Under the pieces are notes generated by a model. It had not been told where the DNA came from, did no database searches, and saw only the letters and a list, made by a program, of their open reading frames with translations. The position numbers and the translations under genes are program-made. 64,000 nt of DNA from Terana coerulea (lineage: Eukaryota > Basidiomycota > Agaricomycetes > Polyporales > Phanerochaetaceae), in assembly GCA_024811115.1 (NCBI GenBank), contig JAKOGH010000790.1, forward strand, positions 124,001-188,000, given 5' to 3'. Positions 11,206-23,247 of this stretch are shown piece after piece (the first letter of the stretch is position 1; each line of letters starts with the position of its first letter).

Positions 11206-14200
11206 CTCTGCGTAGGTCCGAGGTCCTCGCGCCGCGCCGTCCCCGCTGTGGGAACGGCATGCCGATTCCGCGACTACTGCCAGCGCCCGCCTTTCCCGCT
11301 ACATGCTCCGACTCAGGTCGCCCGCATCCCAGTGGGGCATCGGGCTGCTGCTCGGCCAATGCTGGCCCGCCGGGCACAGTACCGCGACGTTTCTTGAGCA
11401 CCTGCCTATCGCGGCGAATCAACGCCATCAAGTGGGCGTGCATCAGCCCGCAGGGCCCTGTCTGGGCGATCCATCTGCACGCGCATTATGCCATTGGCCC
11501 GCGCCGCTGGCGGTCGGCCATCCGCCTGCTGCGGCCCCGACGCCCTCTGGCAAACATTCGCTGGCCGCCTTCGAGAACATATCGGCGGCGCTGTTTGTTG
11601 TTCGGTCGTTTTACGGTCTTCCAAGGGCCCGAACGGCTACGAAGAAGGGCTCACTAGGCTTGTGGTGAACAGTCCTTGATGTGCCCAGCGTGTGCCCTCA
11701 AGAGGTCTGGATGAATCTTGTTCAGTGTCATCTACGAGCTAAACGATAAAGCAGATCTCCCATTCAGCCATTGCTATTGCAAAGGGTATGACTCATAGGG
11801 ATCTGTTGCTCAATCAACCCGCCGGCTCCCGGTGGGCCGCTCTATGGCCATCTGCTGCCCCAACAGCTCGGCAGCGATCTGCCTCATGCAGCGGTGGGTG
11901 CACGGTCGTCCCTCTGTGTCTGGCTTGTCTGGCCCCCTTCGTCTCCCACAGCGCATCCTGAGCTACGTAGGCTGCTTACAGCATGGTGCGGGGTAAGGCG
12001 CCGTGCCTGCTTCGATTATGTCATGATCGCGGGGTAGAAGTCGAAGGCAGCAGCCCGCCATGCATTCCCCCCTATCCCGCTGATTCAGTTGCTGATGCGG
12101 CGTCGAATGGAAGGTCTCTGTCGACTGCTGTGCTCTGGGCCGACGATGAAGCAGCTACATCTCTTCGCCGTTCCACATGCAGGGCCATTGCGACCGCTTT
12201 ATACGGCCGATCCTTGTGCTTTCCGAGTAGATTGTGGCTGATGCGCTTCGGAGGTGATGCTTTGTCCACTGTCTTCTTGGTCTACGAACTCATGTGTTAT
12301 TGTTGCAGACTACGGGCAGCCGCGAGGTCCTACGTGCCTTGTCACACAAGCTGTAAACACTACAGCGGCGATGACACTCGCTGGTGATGCACCCTTCAAG
12401 ACAATCTCGTCACCAAAACCGATCTCATTGGCCCATTGGTGGCCGGATCTTGCGAGGGGCTTCCACGTTTTCCTCCAGATTCGTAAGTGCTCCACGGAAA
12501 ACAGAAGCAACCATTGGATAGCAGTATCGAATCACCTCCAACGCGGCTATGGTCGACGCTTCCTGCAACGTAGCGCCCAGTTACAGTCCCAAGGTAAGCG
12601 TTCAAGTAAACTCTCTTCTACGGCCGAGCAAGCACGCGGTCTTAGCTGTGCAGATACCTTCCAGCGAAACATACGACCGAAGAGACGCCTCCGAGCAAAC
12701 GTGTGCGGCATCCGCTCTAAGTACAACCTTGCCGCGCCATCGAGCAAATTCACGGAGTTACCTCTGCCAAGGGGCTTCCGCCGCACGGAACCTCGGCCGC
12801 ACTTCACAAAACGAGCAAGCCCCTTGCGTTCGCGCTTCGGAGGATAGCTGTCTTGGGGACGCGAGCCGTCGCTGCCTGTCGTTCTGCCGAGGTCCGCATG
12901 CGCGAAGGGCTGCAGCGCTCGCGTTCGCGCACCCCCGCGCCGGCCAGCCGTCGTGCCGCCGCGCAGGTGGAGTGGCGCGGTTCGCCGCCCGTCGCGAGCC
13001 GTCGCGCCGCCGCCCAGCACACGCAGGGCCTATCCGCATCTGGGCGGCCGCTCCCATCCCACGGCGGCGCGCGGCCCCGTCGCCCGCTCCGCGCTGCCGC
13101 CCGTGCATGCACATGCAGGCGCGGGCAGGTATGGTCAGAGGCTCCTCCGCGTCATCCGTGACGCTTCCTGCTTGGCCGCGCCGTGCCCTTCATACTCGCT
13201 TTCCGCGGTCATGAGCGCGCTGCACGGCCACGCAGGCACGGCGAGCCTGTTTGTCGTGCGCCGCCCGGTGCCCTCAGGCCTCATCTATCCTTTTGCGTGC
13301 CCTCGCCCCCTTCGCGAGCTTATTATATTGCGTCGCGCATCGAGCCAGGACTCGCCCGCCCGCGCCTTCGTTTCGAAGCGTCCGATCGGGCATCGCCTAC
13401 GTCTGCCGCGGGCCTTTGCAGGGGCGGCTGTGGGAGCGGCTTAATGACTCAATGAACGGTGAACGCTTCGCTACGCGCGTGGGATTACCTTGCGATGAGC
13501 AGTTCATATATATCGTATACGCATGCCAGCCGCGCTGCCCGCAAAGGCGGCGTGCCCCTAGAGCTTGTACGTAGTGGACGCTCCATCAGCTTAACGGGCA
13601 GAACAGATATTAATGAACGCGAGTAAAAGCCTCAGGGACGCACCCGGCTTGGGAACATCTTCACGTACGCTTTGAGTAAGAACGTGATTGTGTGTTTACT
13701 ATCATCGCCTACGATCAGAACGTCTCGAGCCGCAAAGCAGCGCGCCACCGACCTCCGACCGATTCGCGCAGTGTCCGATGGCCCCTGCACACCTGCCAGA
13801 CGCACATACAGCACACGCCACAAGTGCCCGCGATCTCACAGGAATGATGTTTGAAATGGGATGAGTGATTGTCATCGATGTGACATTGGGTACTACTAAT
13901 CATACAATACATGGGTTTCATATCGCCTGGATGCCGGCGCAAATCATAGTGTCAGTGAATATTCGTGAGGTAAAGAAGTCGTAAGCAGGCATCCTTGGCT
14001 TTTACGGTCCCCCGCGCCTCCGTCCACATCCCGAGGCTCGAAGAAACTGGGTGTCGGAAGAAGAGACGAAGGAATCTGGGGTGGGCGGGAAACGGCTATG
14101 GTACAGTGGGTGATTAGGTAGTCAAGCAGCGATGAATGGGCAGCGAATGAGGAAGAATGCCAAGTGCACATGACGGCGTGAGAACAGAGGCGAACGCGAG

Positions 14201-14682
14201 GAGCAGGGTGGCGAGCAGGCCAAGTTGAGAAAACACACAGGAATGAACAGCGAAGGCCGGGCTTGTGAACGAAGTCCAAGAGGCAGTGACGGAGGCGGCG
14301 TCGCGTATGCGGGCGAGGGGCTCCACTGCGCAACCTCTTCTGCGAACAGGGCCTGGGCCGGGGTGCGAAGAAGCCTGGATGGAATCGAGGGTCGGGGGCA
14401 GGCATAGAACACACAAGAAGAACTGATGGGTAATAGATACAGTGGGAGAGCGCGATGGGCGGGCGAGAACGAGGCAACGGCAAGATCGGGCGGAGCAGGA
14501 GGGCGGCGCATCATGACGGTGCGTCGCCGGGAGAAGAGACAGATGGGCGTGCGGTGCGGGCAGGACATCCTCGTGGGCAGCTCGGCGTAACCCTCCCCGC
14601 GTGCAGGTCCCCCACCGATGCGCACCGCGTTTTGGCAGCGGCGGGGCAGCCTCGCGAGAAGCAATCGCCGCAGCGACGGGCC
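11206..14682. other. Gene-poor, partly very GC-rich stretch
   Basis: Long open frames on both strands between about 12.5 and 13.5 kb follow from GC-rich sequence (12850-13120 consists largely of gcg/ccg runs with two imperfect copies of an 'agccgtcg[tc]gccgccgc' motif) and show biased Arg/Ala/Pro composition, not domains. The last ~700 bases lie downstream of the bHLH gene's stop and presumably include its 3' UTR. No gene is supported. Confidence 0.45.
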
Positions 14683-17571
14683 TCATTGCGTCTCCATGCC
14701 GTCCTCCGTCTTCAGCGCGACGCCGTTCATGCCCGCCGAGCCCATCGGACGGCCGTCGCGGCCCTTGCGCCCGCGCCCCTCCTCCTCGCGCTGCCGGCTC
14801 TCCGCGTCGTCGCCGTCGCCGTCCTGCTCGTCCGAGACGGAGCCGCCGCTCAGCGGACTCGCGCCCATGCCCGTGTCTGCCGTGCCCGGGCGGTCCATGT
14901 CGTGGTCCTCGTCCGCGCTGCGCCGGAGCCCGCGTGGCTGGTAGCCGAACTCGGAGTAACTGTCCGTGTCCTGCTCCATTTCCGCGACGCTCTCGAGCTC
15001 AAAACCACCGAACTTGCGCGAGCGGCCAGACTGCCCGCTCGCGGAGCCATTGACGCCAGAGTGCAGGTTCAGGTTGAAGTCGTCGCCGACCTCCTCGTGC
15101 AGCATGAGCATCTCGTCGTCGTTCGCGTTTTGCGAAGCGTCGCCATCGGATCCCGAGCCTCCGTTGAGGCGCATAGACTGCAGCTGCTGCTCGAGGTCCC
15201 TGTTGCGCGATGCCTGCGCGGTCACGAGTTGCTGCAAATATCTACGAGAGAATGCGTCAGTAATTTGCTCGATCACGTAGCGTCGCTCGTCGTTGAATAA
15301 GAGAATCCCCGCAAATATAAACGTGACCCTTGAGCAACGAAGGGACTGTGCCGACTCCAACATACTCCTCGTCCCGAGTTTCTGCAAGACATAACGCCGT
15401 CCCGTGCGCGACGGAAGTGGTCAGGAGGGGAAGGAGCGCGGTGCTCGCCATCAAAGGAAGGCGCTCACGTGTCGGGCGCCTGCCCTCACATGGGCACCCC
15501 GCCACCCGAGGTTTATGTTGCGAAACCCCTGCGAAGCAGATACCAAGGGCTATATATGCTGAAATGGTAGCGGAGGATAGCTGCCAGCTTTGCTCGCTCT
15601 CGAGGCGAGAGCCGTCTCTGCAGTCCCAGCGAGCGGCGCCGACTCCGGTCCCCGACACTACCATATCGAGCGCATATAGCCGCCTCTGGCGTCCGACTCG
15701 AGGACGTCGCTTGACCCACACCATATGTACGAAACGAGGCCAACTAGCAGAACACGTGAAAATCGAGGAAAGCTCACCTTATATATTCGACGCTCTTCCT
15801 CAGGATCATGCCCTTGTTCGCTTTTACTGCCCCAGAACCGTCGCCGTCCTTGTCGTCAGCATCTTCCTTCTTAGTTACGACGTCGCTGCTAGGGCCCTCA
15901 ATAGGCGAAGCCGCTGGGTCGGGAGAGAGAGGAGCGGTGTTGCCAAGGAGAACGTCTTCGTTGGTTGTAGACGCACTGGGTGGAGGCATGGCAGCTAGGG
16001 GTTGACGGTAAATGATACAGCAACACAGAAGCGGGATAAGACAAACACACCATTGGGATCCAACAAGCACTCGGGTATGAGCGTCGCCAGCTCTGAGATC
16101 TTCTCATTAATGTTATCTCGTCGCCGTCTCTCGACAGCGTTATGACTCTCCCTCCGCCTCCTCCGCTTCTCGTTCGCAATGGCAGCCCTACTTGTAACTC
16201 AGCCGAACTACTCCAAATGCGCTGGGAAGACCACACTCACTGTTTGGCGGCCACATCGTTCGGAGCAGCTGCCGTAATCGGGCTGTCCGCTTTTCCGCTT
16301 CCCATACCCATCAGGCCCATATCCTTCGGGCTGCCGCTCAACCCGATTGGCGGCAATGGCCCTCCACCAAACGCCGAGAACCCACCGTGCACGCTGTCTG
16401 GCGTCGGCAAGCTGAACTCGCCCATTGAGCCCATGCCCATGTTGTTCTGGAGCGACGAGCTCATCGAGCTCGACAGGCCATGCATGCCAGGCAGGCTCGA
16501 TCCCATGCTGTGCGACAGCGACGAGCCGGGGAACCAGCCCGAGTGGGGCATACCGAGGGGAGAGCGGGCGGAGCCGTTCTGCGACGGCGTCGAGCTGGGG
16601 ATTACGAGGGGCTGGGTGATGTGCCCGCGATGTAGCGGCGGCGGGGACACGCTCGAGATGCTGTTGCGCTTCGTGCGTGTGCGCCGCGTGGGGCCACCGT
16701 TCGTGCTCGGCGGGGGCTGCGGCTGTGCGCTGGAGCGGCTGCGCGAGCGGGAGCGGCCATGGGAGGAAGTGGGGTTGCCGTTTGCGGAGGGCGACGGCGT
16801 ATGGCGGGTGAGGAAGTCGTTCGGGTTCGTCGCCTGCGTGGTGGTCGTGCTGGACGAGAACGAGGAGAGCCCTGAGAAAGAAGACAGGTGAGAACTGTAC
16901 GAGCTTGCGCTGCCGGGCTCCGCACCGTTGGTGTTGCTCGAGCTGGTCGAGGACGAAGAGGTGTTGAGCGCGAAGGGGTGCGCCTGCGCGTTCTGCGAGT
17001 GGCCATGCGAAGAGGACGGCGGCTCGTAGCGCATCGAAGACCCGAGCGCGGGCACGGTGCTGTTGAACGGCGCGTGCGCGGTGAACTCGTGCAGTGGGTG
17101 CGTCGGAGTGTGCATCGGAAGGGATGAGCTCGGGGGTAGGGAGAACGCCCCGTTGTTGCCGTTGCCGTAGTGCCCACTCTGGCTCTGGTGGTGGTGGCTC
17201 GTCGGCGCGGAGATGTCAAAGATGTTGTGTGTCTGCGGGCGGTAGTCATCATACGGGCTGCTAGGGCTCTGCGTCGATCGCTCGTGGGAGCTCTGGTGGG
17301 GGTGCGAGATGAGCGAGGCGAGCTCATCGGTGAAGTCCATGCTGCCGCCGTGCGCGCTGCCACCGTGCTCGCCCGCGGGAGGGAATTTTCTGAACGTCTC
17401 AGGGACGGAAAGGTACGAGGGCGGGGAGATGAAGAGGTTGTGGCTGTCGAAGGAGCCCGTCGCGGGCGTGCCGTCGCTGCTAGGCGGCGTGGAGGGCGCG
17501 GGGGAGGGTAAGTGGAAGCCCTCCTGGCGGTGTGGCTTGTAGCTGGAGCTTGGGTAGATGCTCGTGGCCAT
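14683..17571 (-). CDS. bHLH transcription factor with long loop, 4 exons, ~747 aa
   Basis: Exons are 17571-16241, 16187-16051, 15994-15778 and 15241-14683 (2244 nt, in frame). Exon 1 codes for ~440 residues of Ser/Pro/His/Gly-rich low-complexity sequence, as in fungal activation regions. Exon 2 gives the basic region and helix 1: 'SHNAVERRRRDNINEKISEL', with the His-Glu-Arg residues typical of factors that bind CACGTG. Exon 3 gives an unusually long acidic loop (~60 residues, 'KKEDADDKDGDGSGAV') and the start of helix 2, 'KGMILRKSVEYIR', completed in exon 4 by 'YLQQLVTAQASRNRDLEQQL', which extends into a coiled coil. The C-terminal tail is acidic and Ser-rich. The last intron is 536 nt, long for this window. 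An in-frame ATG 15 codons upstream (17616) is possible; I chose 17571 because the sequence after it looks conserved. The role is a nuclear DNA-binding regulator; targets are unknown. Confidence 0.85.
15466..15758. promoter_or_regulatory. Two CACGTG E-boxes inside intron 3 of the bHLH gene
   Basis: CACGTG occurs at 15466-15471 and 15753-15758, both inside the 536 nt intron. This is the palindrome recognised by bHLH proteins with a His-Glu-Arg basic region, such as the one encoded here. Autoregulation is an inference. Confidence 0.35.
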
Positions 17572-17625
17572 CGTGCAGGGTGTCGTCGGGAGGGGGTCGT
17601 CAAGGTCTGAGCGCAAGAGGCAGGC

Positions 17626-20600
17626 CCGGTGTAAATATCGGCGACCCCTGCAGTGATTTCAGTCGCTTTGAGTTTCTGCGGGGGAGGGACGCCTGCCGCA
17701 TCCGGACGCTCTGCCCGGCCCCTCGGGTCATCCAACCCCGCGTTTCCACTCTTTCGGGTCCTGCCCATCAATTACCCCAAATACCCCACAAACACGGCCA
17801 AACAGATGCTCGCACTCCAGACTCTTTCCCCGCCTTCTCCGCCCCCAGACGGCCCACCAACTGCCTCCGACCCGTCCTTCCAACGCTCGCCGCAGCGACT
17901 GCGGCCCCCTCCTCGTCGCCGCGCACGACGCTCAACAACCCCCTCACTGTTGTCGCGAGGGACGAGCAGCATCGTAGCAACAGCGTCCAATGAAGTCATC
18001 CATTGCACATCTCAGGCATCTCAGGCTGTCTCACGTACGTACGCCCTGCTTCTGATTGTAAACCTCACCCTGATCTCATCGCATCGTCCTCCCCGAATCC
18101 ATCGACCCTCCTCCGAATCCTCTGTCTGCTCGTCTCGCCGCACCCATTTCACCTCAGAACCCGCCCCGTCCATCTGCTACCAAGGCCATCATGGCCGGAA
18201 GACACTCGACGCGTGCACCGCCGCGCAGGACGCCTGGACAATTCGTCATCGCGGCATCCCAGCATGCCCAACTCTGCCCACCAGCAACCGGCCTCCATCG
18301 CAAATGCGCTTCATCTCGGCCAGTGTTTCGCAAACCTCGGGCGCTGCACCGCAGGCGGGCGGCTGTGCGGGTGGGTCGGCGTGAAGGTTCTGCACACACT
18401 GCGTCAGGTCTGTCGCCATGCTTTCGAACTGTGCTGTCCACTGCGATCTGACGATTAGGGCCTGATGGCGGCTCGCCACCCCATACGGAGTCCCGACGAA
18501 GAAAACGCTATCCCCACAGAAGCTGCGTTTCTCTTTTCGTTCATGCAGACTCTCACATTCCTTGCAGACACCCAAGTACACAGACCCTGTATACCCTCGC
18601 GTCAAGGGTTTACTCTTACCACTAAGGTTGAGGTACATGCCACCCCATCCCGGTCCAAATCCTAGTCGAGCTTCCCCAGCTTCTCCCTCCGTCCCGCTAT
18701 GGACATGCCCCTTATCGCCGTACGCGCTCCACAAAGACGCTGTTCATATCGCTCTCGTCGAACCTCGACGCCGACGGCGGCTCGTGTGCTACGCGGCATG
18801 GCCTCCGAAATTACCCAGCACCCCTGGTTCTCCGTTCGCGTCACTTTGCATTTCGAGCACCGCCGCCGTGCCCATGCTCTCTGGACGGTTATGCGTGCTC
18901 CACCGCGACGTGCTCCCACTCCTCGTCGGCCTCGCCTCTTTCCTTTTCCTCTGCCAGGTCCTCACCGTCGTTCAGCATGTTTGCAAACGCGTCGTCCGGT
19001 TGACCTTCGCCCCTCGAGGATGATGCGTTGCCTCCGTCGCTAACGGTGAGTCAAATTACCTATATGTTTCGACTTGACGTACGACTCTTCCTGTACCTAC
19101 GTCTCTGTACGCAATGAGATGACATACTCTACATCATGCATTTGCAACTGCGCACACCGTCATCGCTACAGATCCATACTCACGTCGCGCCTGTACACGA
19201 CCCTGGATATATGCGCTTGCCATAGCACCCGTAGCCCTCTCAACAATACATGCACCATCGGTTTGATTAGACACTGCAAACATGTGTATCGTGCTGTCCG
19301 ACGCTTTCCCGAGACGCTAGTGCACGATCACGCCAGGGCGGATATTACTTAGATTGTCTTAGGCTTTGCGGTCGCACATGGATCGCGCGGGATCGTGCGC
19401 GCGGGCGCCATCGCGAGCCGCCACAATGGTTTTGGCTGCGTGCGGCATTTTCGTCACGCTTTAGCGGCGGCCGTTCGCGGGCGGGGCCCTGCAGTGTCAG
19501 GATTAGGCTTTACACCGCAATGTGCGAGGACTCCATGGACTACGTGCTCCGTTTTATGTTCACAGGATAAACAACACAAGAAACTAATAGACCAACTGGT
19601 AGTGCTGCACGACTAACTTAGCACAAGCATGGGTGGGATAGACAGCCTAGACTGGATGCGTGCGAATACTAATCATATACGCATCCGCTAAAAACCGCGA
19701 ATGTCGCCGTGTCGAAGACGCGCCCGACACTCGCTCACCAACATCTGCGTCCGCGGATGGAGCCGGTGAGCATGCTCCATACGGTCCAGACAATCTGGAA
19801 CTCCAAGGCACTCGATGAGCTTCGTGGCGATCGTGGAGAATGCTTTTTGTTCGTTTCCTGGAATTGTGGAATCGTGGGGCGAGGTGATGAAGGAGGAAAG
19901 AGGGAGAGGAGTCTGAGGAACAGGCAGCCGAACCCCGATCGTCCGCGTGCACCGGTGTGCTCGCGCTCCACTGCGCCCTGGACGAAGCCGGGAGGAAGGC
20001 CCGAAGCACAGGAGAACACAGCACGATGCGGCGGCACTCCCGCCCCGAGACCTTCGCCCGGGCATTCTGCCTCAGGAGTCGTCAAGATCTCCTTGGGTTC
20101 TGCGTCGAGGAACGGCGGGGACAGCCGACGCGCCCTGATCTGCCCTGGTTGCTCGATGGCTGTGCGCCCTGGCCGCAGGCTTCTAGCGGCGCAGCGGCGG
20201 AGAGGGCGAAGCCCTTGCACGCGAGGGGCGGTTGGAGAAGAAGGATGGCCATCCTGCGGCTCTTTGCGTCGGCGCGGGATGGGAGAAAGACAGGGCGGTG
20301 ATGGCAGGGCTTAGCAGGACTCGTCGGCCGAAGGTTGCCCTAGAGCACTTAGCCAATCCCTGCAACGCTGTTGGGGTCCGGACGGGGCTTCCTGCAGCGG
20401 TATCCGTACTGATACTGCCCGTTCATTCTACTTGCGACGCCGGCACTCCCAGCTTGTCAAGATGCCCGCTCGTATGTATACGGCCTCGTCACTGTTGACG
20501 AAAGGACTGGAGAGGGCAGACGCCCAGACGCGCGCCCCTCCTCCGCAGGGCCGGAGAGTTGAGTCGGTTCGTACCCCACATCGGAGGCGCAATCTACTGA

Positions 20601-21033
20601 ATTATTGATCCAGTGTCTGAGGCGATCGAGCTCGATCACCCACGACGCAATAAACGTTTCCCCACAGGCCAGCGCGGCCGCTCTAGACTCTCCCGCGCCT
20701 CGACGTCCGACGACCGCAGGCAGGCGCGAGCGCGCTGCTGGCCCTTGCAACGCTCAAGGACTCCGATGCGATGATGCAGGATATGATGATGCACGGTGTA
20801 CGTGAGAGATGCAGAAAAGAAGGGCGCTGGGTTGGGAAAAGCCTTCAGCTATACCGAGGCGTAGGTGCACTTCTGTTTGCAGCCAAACACCCTGCAGCCG
20901 CTGTGGATTCTGACCTCGGCCTAGCTACGTAAGTGTTCGTCAACAGCGCAAATTTATTTCGACTTTTTGGGCCAGTATGAAGTATGAAACACAGAAATAT
21001 CTACTACTTCCCGTACGTCTCGGACGCCCTTGT
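17626..21033 (+). repeat. 3.4 kb segmental duplication, copy 1 (direct repeat with 34986-38589)
   Basis: Sequence from 'ccggtgtaaatatcgg' onward matches 34986 onward in the same orientation, with a constant offset of 17360 at first and about 17565 after a tandem expansion in copy 2. It begins 55 bases upstream of the bHLH start codon and ends inside the last exon of the orphan gene at 21004-22032. Genes within it are unclear because several frames are open on both strands. The most protein-like pieces are a minus-strand acidic tail ending at ~18890 ('DDAFANMLNDGEDLAEE'), a minus-strand segment ending at 20457 ('WVIELDRLRHWINNSVDC'), and a plus-strand segment near 20725-20940 ('SALLALATLKDSDAMMQDMM'). 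Copy 1 keeps the first and last open where copy 2 breaks them, so copy 1 is probably the parent. Confidence 0.9.
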
Positions 21034-22032
21034 CTGGGCCGTGCGGCCGACTATAATTTCCTCGTCCGTCCATTGTTCCGCTTGAGCCTTGCGATACCGA
21101 CGCGATTCGGGCACGACCCACGTGATATCGATCTGCCGCCCTTGTAGACGACAACGGTCATGCGGCGTCTTCTCGTTCCAACTTCGAGTGCTGCGGGACT
21201 CATCTACAGCCCGACAGGCATAGTTTTAGTTTAAGCAGCCTCATCAGATTGAAAGTGAAATACTCACCGGGGCGTCGTCGGCATAGACGATCAGCAGCGA
21301 CGGTCATAACGGCTGTGTCGCCATGTTCACTAGCTCTCGCTGATGACAAGTCGGCGTGAACTGCGTCAACGGCGGATGAGGAAAAGTAGACGCGAGAGCC
21401 ATCTACCGGCGCCCATAGGGACACCACATTGTCGACGTCGTAAGGCCAAATAAGATCTACTGCCACAGCGTAAGATCAGCATCAACATCAGCTACCGAGT
21501 CGGTTGTACCACATACCATTAAGTTGAAACTTAACCCGCGCGGCGTACGCGAAGTCATAGATCTGGCACAGCGCACAACACGGTGCTGCGCTCCGGCGTG
21601 CAATAGAATCAATCTGCAAGTCATCAATAGTCAGCTAAGAACATCGTAAAGTAGTTTAGAACATACACACGCGTCATGCAGCTTGGAACCCAGTGGCGAC
21701 AGAGGTAACCGGATTCGTGCCGACAGGAATGACCCGTCCTTACCGTCGTTAGACTGTTCTTACGGGAGCGCCGACGGACACCGTAAGGCGGCATTGTCGT
21801 AGTTGAAGTCGAAACCGTAAGGCAGCATGTTCCCGGCGCGTGAGCGCGTCTCTGCACGCTGCACCACGACTTGAGCGGACAGCCGCAGGTCGAGACGGCA
21901 GTGCGACATTGCTCGCCGTCAATGCGATCCTACTAAGTGTGATGATAGATCAGCCAACGAGAACAGAGGTGAAGTGTTGGCAATTCTTACTTGAGTAACG
22001 GCCTTGGCGGCGGTCTTGACGCGGGCAGCCAT
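21004..22032 (-). CDS. Orphan Cys-rich protein, 5 exons, 263 aa
   Basis: Exons are 22032-21991, 21929-21669, 21613-21517, 21459-21268 and 21203-21004. They sum to 792 nt and stay in frame through four introns of 57-64 nt. Donors are GTAAGA, GTGTAT, GTATGT and GTGAGT; all introns end in AG. The protein starts MAARVKTAAKAVTQ. A Cys-rich half follows ('CRTAVSTCGCPLKSWC', then CC and CxxxxxxxC pairs, and 'APCCALCQIYDF'), then a half with 'LIWPYDVDNVVSLWAPVDG' and the basic/acidic tail 'EQWTDEEIIVGRTAQTRASE'. The Cys pairs could bind zinc, but I do not recognise the family. Coherent splicing argues for a real gene. The start is the ATG of the first exon; the frame is open upstream of it. The last ~30 bases lie inside the 3.4 kb duplicated segment; in copy 2 the stop codon position is changed. 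Confidence 0.65.
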
Positions 22033-22396
22033 CGACGAGTGCGGTGAGGGCAACGACGAGGTACGTGTCGGAGCGCTGCAACCGAGAGAAGTAAGGCGAG
22101 AGGGAGGATGAGTGTGAATGCAGAGCGGTGGAGGAATCACGTCTTCATGGCTGGCTTTTATACCCGTGCGCTCCGGCGCGTATTGTCTCTTCTTTGGCCG
22201 ACTCCGTCCCTCGCTACAACGTTTCCACGCTCTCGCTAACCTTCCAGTGCCTCATGACGGGCGCCACTGCAAATAGACATTTCTGTTTAGAAAACCACGG
22301 TATTTGCGACGCCGTCGGCGCCCCATACCGCCTTGGTGCGGAGACATGGACCCTGCCCGACGCGTTTCAGACATGCGTTCGCGCTGTCGTCCCAAG

Positions 22397-23242
22397 TCAG
22401 CGGAGACCTCGGAACGGAAACAAAACACACTCACCAAAGTTTAGAGCGCGCCGCGCAATCTCCCGCCGACTTGCGCAGTATTGACCACGGAACTTGGATG
22501 TTTTCGCGCGGACTTGCAACGCGCGTCGGGTCAAGCGCACCGTTGGGCGACTCCTAAATATAGTATGTGCCAGTGCTAGATAGACTCTGAGAAGTGCGAC
22601 GTGTAGATCGCGTGACTGCGCACTGCAGAAAAGTCCCACTCGTCGACGTAGGATCTCCACTGAGACAGCGACGGCACTATCGGGTGTCCCTACGGCAGGC
22701 GCGTCCTGTCGATTCCACGCACTGCCCTCGAACTTTGGCGGATCGCGCTGTTGCGCAGTGCAAGACCAAGTCGTCAGGGCTGCTCGCCGAAGGTCAGCCG
22801 ATGCTGAAAGAGGCCCCGACTGTTCGGCAGCATCTGAGATGGCAGTCGCGACGGCGAACAACCGTACGCGTCGTAGGACACGCGAGCCGTAGCTGATTCC
22901 ACACAGCGCGCCGGGATGCAGTTAATGCGCCGCCAACAAGCGGCTCTGTGCAAAAGCGCAAGATTCGCGACAATGAGTATAAGCGATAAAAGTAGACTGG
23001 CACAGTAGGTCCGCATCGAGACAACTCACCGGTGACGTTAAGCGACGCCCCAGACGCGAGTATTCTTGAATTTCCTTGTGCCTCGTGTGCCTTGCATCGC
23101 CTCTACTGGTTCGGCTGGCGGCATCCAGACGCCCTCGCCTGAGGGTTTGGCGGGTGGAGTCGAACGTCAGCGGAAATCCATTCGCACGCTGAGTTGCTTC
23201 GGCAGCAGCGTTGCGAGCAGACCTTGACGTCTTTATTCGCAT
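22397..23242 (-). other. Possible two-exon gene, frame not resolved
   Basis: A minus-strand ATG at 23242 opens 'MRIKTSRSARNAAAEATQ' and runs to a good donor (GTGAGT) near 23035. Further down, a long open frame ends at another GTGAGT donor near 22447 ('EIARRALNFG'). No acceptor in between connects the two in one frame, since all three frames meet a stop close to the best acceptor. It may be a decayed gene, a wrong strand, or contain an indel error. No family is recognised. Confidence 0.25.
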
Positions 23243-23247
23243 CGATG

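Noticed and set aside
12758..13161. Overlapping 100-aa frames on both strands
   Set aside because: Arg/Ala/Pro-rich translations of a GC-rich tract; open in nearly all frames.
14455..15300. 281-codon plus-strand frame
   Set aside because: It is antisense to exon 4 of the bHLH gene; composition is Ala/Val/Arg-rich and follows from GC-rich codons on the other strand.
16602..17771. 389-codon minus-strand frame
   Set aside because: It overlaps bHLH exon 1 in another frame; Thr/Arg/Ala/Pro-rich shadow of the Ser/Pro-rich sequence.
17653..18384. 243-codon plus-strand frame in both duplicated copies
   Set aside because: Open in both copies, but Ser/Pro/Arg-biased with no domain; several competing frames are equally open, so I kept it only as part of the repeat description.
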